DNA of 32,758 bases from Streptomyces dysideae (GTDB taxonomy: Bacteria > Actinomycetota > Actinomycetes > Streptomycetales > Streptomycetaceae): positions 177,924 through 210,681 of the forward strand of contig NZ_KQ949081.1 of NCBI RefSeq assembly GCF_001514305.1, given 5' to 3'. Of this stretch, positions 30,058 through 32,758 are shown one piece after another. The position numbers and the translations under genes were made by a program. Under the pieces are notes generated by a model, which saw only the letters and a program-made list of their open reading frames with translations, was not told the origin of the DNA and searched no databases. Position 1 is the stretch's first letter, and each line of letters begins with the position of its first letter.

Positions 30058-30150
30058 GGCATCAAGGTCACCGACAGCGACATCGACGCCCTGCCCATGC
30101 ACCGGCACCGCTTCCACGGCGACTGGAACTACACCCTCCATCCTCAGCCT
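30058..30150 (+). pseudogene. ISAzo13-like transposase, C-terminal fragment
   Basis: The frame reads GIKVTDSDIDALPMHRHRFH then GDWNYTLHPQP. The ending V-T-D-x-D/E-...-H-x-FHG-WNYT-x-P is characteristic of ISAzo13-type DDE transposase C-termini. Nothing upstream belongs to it, so only about 30 residues remain. Confidence 0.55.
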
Positions 30151-30252
30151 CGCGACCCCGCCAGCGCAGCCGGTGAAGCCAAAATCCCGCGATCAGCCGC
30201 CCCATCCCTGCCGCCCTGCACTGAGTGTCCGCGCAACCCGGAGCTGACCGGC

Positions 30253-30610
30253 ATGCCCGAACCGGCACTGGACGAACTCGTCGACCAACTGACCCCGAAG
30301 CTGGACGAGTTACGTGAGCACAGACGGCTCCAGCAACGAGGAGGTGAGCGCCTCCGAGGTCGCGGCGCAGGGGCGAAGGACAAGCTGACCGCCACCGACA
30401 GGGTCCTGGCCACCGTGCTCTACCTGCGCAAACTCGGCACCCGAGATCTGCTCGCCCAGCTCTTCGGCGTCAACGGCAGCACCCTCACCAGGGCCGTTCA
30501 CCAAGTCCAGCCCCTCCTGGCCGAGCGCGGCTACACAATTCCGCCCTCGACAGCCGGGTTCCGCACGCCCGCTGACGTCACCGCGTTCCTCGCGAACACA
30601 GCCCCTCGGG
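30253..30610 (+). pseudogene. DDE transposase, N-terminal fragment (ISAzo13-like)
   Basis: From ATG 30253 the frame reads MPEPALDELVDQLTPKLDEL, RLRGRGAGAKDKLTATDRVL, ATVLYLRKLGTRDLLAQLFG, VNGSTLTRAVHQVQPLLAER and PPSTAGFRTPADVTAFLANT. This is a helix-turn-helix transposase N-terminus whose TDRVLATVLYLR segment is typical. Homology ends near 30600. It continues in the same frame as the C-terminal fragment to its left, so C-terminal sequence precedes N-terminal sequence, as two deleted copies in tandem would leave. The 30611-30765 stretch is AT-richer with short dyads (GAACCT-TTC-AGGTTC) and no gene. Confidence 0.6.
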
Positions 30611-30799
30611 GGCCAACTCGGCATGTTGAGTCTCTGCGAGCCCTTAGTCACCCTCGAACCTTTCAGGTTCCTCACGCCTCATTCCCGTATGAGGATTTCT
30701 CCCACACCGCCACGCACACACCAACTCGGTTGGGAAAGCAAAGGGGTAGCGGAATGTCTCAGCTGTTACGCAAGGCGGCTGGCGGTCTCGTGGCAGCTT

Positions 30800-30996
30800 G
30801 TGGGATCCAGCCCCATCGCATCAGCCTCGGCCTGGCGCTGGGTGACGATCCTGGCCCAGGTGCCGTCGCGTTGCCAGCGGCGGAGCAAGTCATAGATCCG
30901 ATCCCGCGGTCCATAGCGTTCCGGCATATCGCACCAGGGCGCGCCGGTTCGGGTCCGCCACCGTATGCCGTCTATCAGCTGCCGCCGCCTCCACAC
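30800..30996 (-). pseudogene. IS5-family transposase fragment
   Basis: Leftward frame: RRRQLIDGIRWRTRTGAPWC, DMPERYGPRDRIYDLLRRWQ, RDGTWARIVTQRQAEADAMG. This is the conserved N-terminal (DUF4096-like) region of Streptomyces IS5 transposases. The catalytic domain that should follow is missing after ADAMGL, and the true start upstream is absent. Confidence 0.85.
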
Positions 30997-31022
30997 GACG
31001 TGACACGACAGGACGAGACTTC

Positions 31023-31481
31023 ATGGAGATCAACCGCACCCTCCGCACCAGAGCGACGGCTCTCGCTGTAGGAGTGACCCTGCTGTCCGGCGCCGCCGTG
31101 GTCGGCACCGCCGGGCCGGCCGCGGCCGCGAGTGGCTGCAACGCGACCTACACCAGCGCCAAGAGCTTCATCGAGTGGCGCGGGGAGGCACGCATCCCCG
31201 CCTGGAGCGACGGCACCTACCTGAGTCTCAACTGCTCGATGCAGGAGGGGTCCTCCGGCGCTGGTGTCAGGGCGCTGCAACTGACCCTCAACAAGTGCTA
31301 TGGCGAATCGCTGGATGTGGACGGGGACTTCGGGCCGCGGACACGTGACGCGCTCAAGCGAGCCCAGGCCAGGGAGCGCATCTCGGTGGACGGCGGCTAC
31401 GGCCCGCAGACGCGCAACGCGCTCACTTGGTACTACAAGCCGGTCACCGCCATGGGCTCCGACGAGTGCAGCCGGCTCTGA
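31023..31481 (+). CDS. Secreted peptidoglycan-binding protein
   Basis: A 152-residue exported protein. The signal peptide is MEINRTLRTRATALAVGVTL then LSGAAVVGTAGPAAAASG, with an AxA cleavage site near residue 36-39. The mature part carries a PG_binding_1 domain at about residues 80-140: SSGAGVRALQLTLNKCYGES, DVDGDFGPRTRDALKRAQAR, ISVDGGYGPQTRNALTWYY, with the usual D-G-x-FGP-T pattern repeated. Four cysteines (GCNATY, LNCSMQ, NKCYGE, DECSRL) probably form two disulfides. It has no catalytic domain, so it is likely a wall-bound accessory. The neighbouring gene at 31759 also has peptidoglycan-binding-like repeats, which suggests related cell-wall roles. Confidence 0.88.
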   Translation: MEINRTLRTRATALAVGVTLLSGAAVVGTAGPAAAASGCNATYTSAKSFIEWRGEARIPAWSDGTYLSLNCSMQEGSSGAGVRALQLTLNKCYGESLDVDGDFGPRTRDALKRAQARERISVDGGYGPQTRNALTWYYKPVTAMGSDECSRL

Positions 31482-31591
31482 CGAGCTGGCACTCCGAGCG
31501 GAGCGACGATCCGCACCGGCGGAGCGGACCGGAACGAGAGTGAGCCTCTTCAGCGCGGCCATGGAACGGGAGCCCCATCGATTCCCGCTCC

Positions 31592-31652
31592 CGCCGGGGC
31601 CGGGGCCGGGGCCGGGCCGGGCCGGGGCGGGGCCGGGGCGGGGGCGGGGGCG
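31592..31652. repeat. G-rich low-complexity tract (GGGGCC-like)
   Basis: Runs of three to five Gs are separated by CC or C (GGGGCCGGGGCC, GGGCCGGGCC, GGGGCGGGG) for about 60 bases in the 277-bp gap between the peptidoglycan-binding gene and the DUF1906-type gene. There is no gene in it. The G-run spacing would allow G-quadruplex formation on the plus strand. Confidence 0.75.
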
Positions 31653-31758
31653 CGGTCGGCCGCTCCCGCGCGCCGGCCACCCGGCGGCTCCCCCGACCCG
31701 CCTCGGCGCACCGCGCGTCGCGCGCCGGGCAGACGAACCTGAACCGTGGAGGATGTAC

Positions 31759-32758
31759 ATGTCGGAAGACCCGAATGTCCTGGCCGCCCAGCAGTGGGTC
31801 AACGCGACCTACGCAGACGCGCCCGGGTACGTACCGTGTCCTGAGGATGGCAGTACGGGCTGGGCGACGGTGGACTGTCTCACCCAAGGGCTCCAGCACG
31901 AGCTGGGGATCTCCCCGACCGTCAAGAACTTCGGGCCGGGCACTCTTGCGGCGGTGAGGCAGCGCTACCTGTTCCCCGACCAGGAGACCAACCAGAACAT
32001 CGTCCGCATCTACAGCCACGCCTTGTGGTGCAAGGGCTACTACGGCCCGGCGCATCCCGCCATATGGGACTTGAGGGCCGCGACCTCCCTCGCCGAGCTC
32101 TACAAGGACATCGGTCTCGACTTTCGCGAGCCCCTCGACGCGGACATGTGGGCCCGGGTCACCCGTTCGCTGCTGCGCATGGACCAGTTCCGTACCGTGC
32201 CCGGCGGCGACGGCACCACCAAGCGCATCCAGCAGCACCTCAACCAGCGCTACGTCCAGAACATCCGCATCCCCGCCATGAACCTGGTGCCGACCGACGG
32301 CGTCTACTCGCGCGATGTGCAGCAGGGGCTGATGCTGGCCGTCCAGTACGAACTCGGCCTGGACAAGGCCACCATCAACGGCTACTTCGGCGACGGGACG
32401 CAGCAGGCCCTGAAGACCGTGGGCACCGGCAGCGACCTGCACTACAACCTGAGGGTGCTGTTCCGCGCCGCCTGCTGGTTCAACTCGCCCACCTGGGACA
32501 GCAACGGCAGCGCCGTCCACTTCCACCCCGAGAACGTGCTCGACGAAGATCTCTGGGAGGCCACCGAGCCCTGGGTGCGCACCTTCCAGACGTTCTCCCA
32601 GCTCCCCACCGGCGGCGACAACTACAACTTCCAGACCTGGGCCCAGTTGCTCGTCTCCAGCGGTGACACCAGCCGCGCCGCCGAAGGCTGTGACACCGCC
32701 GCGTACACGAGCAGAGAACGCGCCCAGGCCCTCAAGAACAACCCGAGCAATTCCTACC
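31759..32758 (+). CDS. DUF1906 glycoside-hydrolase-like protein, 3' end outside window
   Basis: The first 333 residues of a large protein. ATG 31759 is chosen over ATG 31753, since GGAGG (31748-31752) abuts the latter. There is no signal peptide. The N-terminal 300 residues hold repeated peptidoglycan-binding-like segments: VDCLTQGLQHELGISPTVKN with FGPGTLAAVRQRY, and DVQQGLMLAVQYELGLDKAT with INGYFGDGTQQALK. A spacer TWAQLLVSSGDTSR leads to GCDTAAYTSRERAQALKNN, the start of a DUF1906 (Rv2525c-like glycoside hydrolase) domain, cut off by the window edge. Such proteins act on or bind cell-wall glycan in actinobacteria. The upstream secreted peptidoglycan-binding gene fits that context. Confidence 0.85.
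   Translation, partial: MSEDPNVLAAQQWVNATYADAPGYVPCPEDGSTGWATVDCLTQGLQHELGISPTVKNFGPGTLAAVRQRYLFPDQETNQNIVRIYSHALWCKGYYGPAHPAIWDLRAATSLAELYKDIGLDFREPLDADMWARVTRSLLRMDQFRTVPGGDGTTKRIQQHLNQRYVQNIRIPAMNLVPTDGVYSRDVQQGLMLAVQYELGLDKATINGYFGDGTQQALKTVGTGSDLHYNLRVLFRAACWFNSPTWDSNGSAVHFHPENVLDEDLWEATEPWVRTFQTFSQLPTGGDNYNFQTWAQLLVSSGDTSRAAEGCDTAAYTSRERAQALKNNPSNSY

Noticed and set aside
31444..32526. 360-codon leftward frame opposite the DUF1906-type gene
   Set aside because: Antisense shadow; the forward frame has recognisable peptidoglycan-binding-like repeats and a proper start.

Overview
The window is high-GC actinobacterial chromosome, almost certainly Streptomyces. The signs are strong GC3 bias, GTG/TTG starts, leaderless-looking promoters and family content: a DUF397 protein, HelR/HelD, an XPB helicase with its helicase-associated partner, F420/PPOX proteins, mycothiol-dependent isomerase-fold proteins and many small membrane or secreted proteins. 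No rRNA or tRNA was seen.

Layout. 1-600: a 60-bp minisatellite (AB dimer order) and a large inverted repeat. 600-5000: aldo/keto reductase (frameshifted), methyltransferase, Uma2 nuclease, a frameshifted winged-helix/zinc-ribbon gene, a DinB protein beside a perfect 29-bp palindrome, and a DUF397 pair. 5200-9600: an Asn-Ser-repeat protein, a small secreted protein, the MurNAc-6-phosphate etherase murQ with its RpiR regulator, a divergent pair ending in DUF4031, and a PPOX oxidoreductase. 9590-9773: a MITE. 9774-13200: a DinB/MPI-GNAT fusion, an HD hydrolase, an isomerase-fold gene invaded by two copies of a 39-bp palindromic repeat (one adds an in-frame stop), and cutC behind a DasR-like site. 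13200-18130: the RNA-polymerase-recycling helicase HelR, two small genes, and XPB.

18109-23441 is a 5.3-kb integrated element. A large serine recombinase sits just inside its left end. The same 9-bp core lies at both ends. The native first codons of XPB are stranded at the right end, 5.3 kb from the rest of the gene. The element has given XPB a new start codon, ribosome binding site and probably promoter, and has separated XPB from the divergent helicase-associated gene (23920-26499). Inside are a decayed Rep gene, an IS3 orfA, an ISL3-type MITE with an 8-bp target duplication, the 5' part of a group II intron joined to an IS110 end, an IS481 fragment, and a divergent VOC-protein/WYL-regulator cargo pair.

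23400-28730 is chromosomal backbone: a secreted peptide, the helicase-associated WYL protein, a PQQ-propeller relic, an HAAS-type membrane protein, a HAD phosphatase and a small membrane protein. 28780-31000 is a second graveyard of mobile DNA: a serine-recombinase C-terminus, an ISL3 transposase, an XRE regulator, ISAzo13-like and IS5 fragments. The window ends with a secreted peptidoglycan-binding protein and the start of a DUF1906-type glycoside-hydrolase-like protein, which runs off the right edge.
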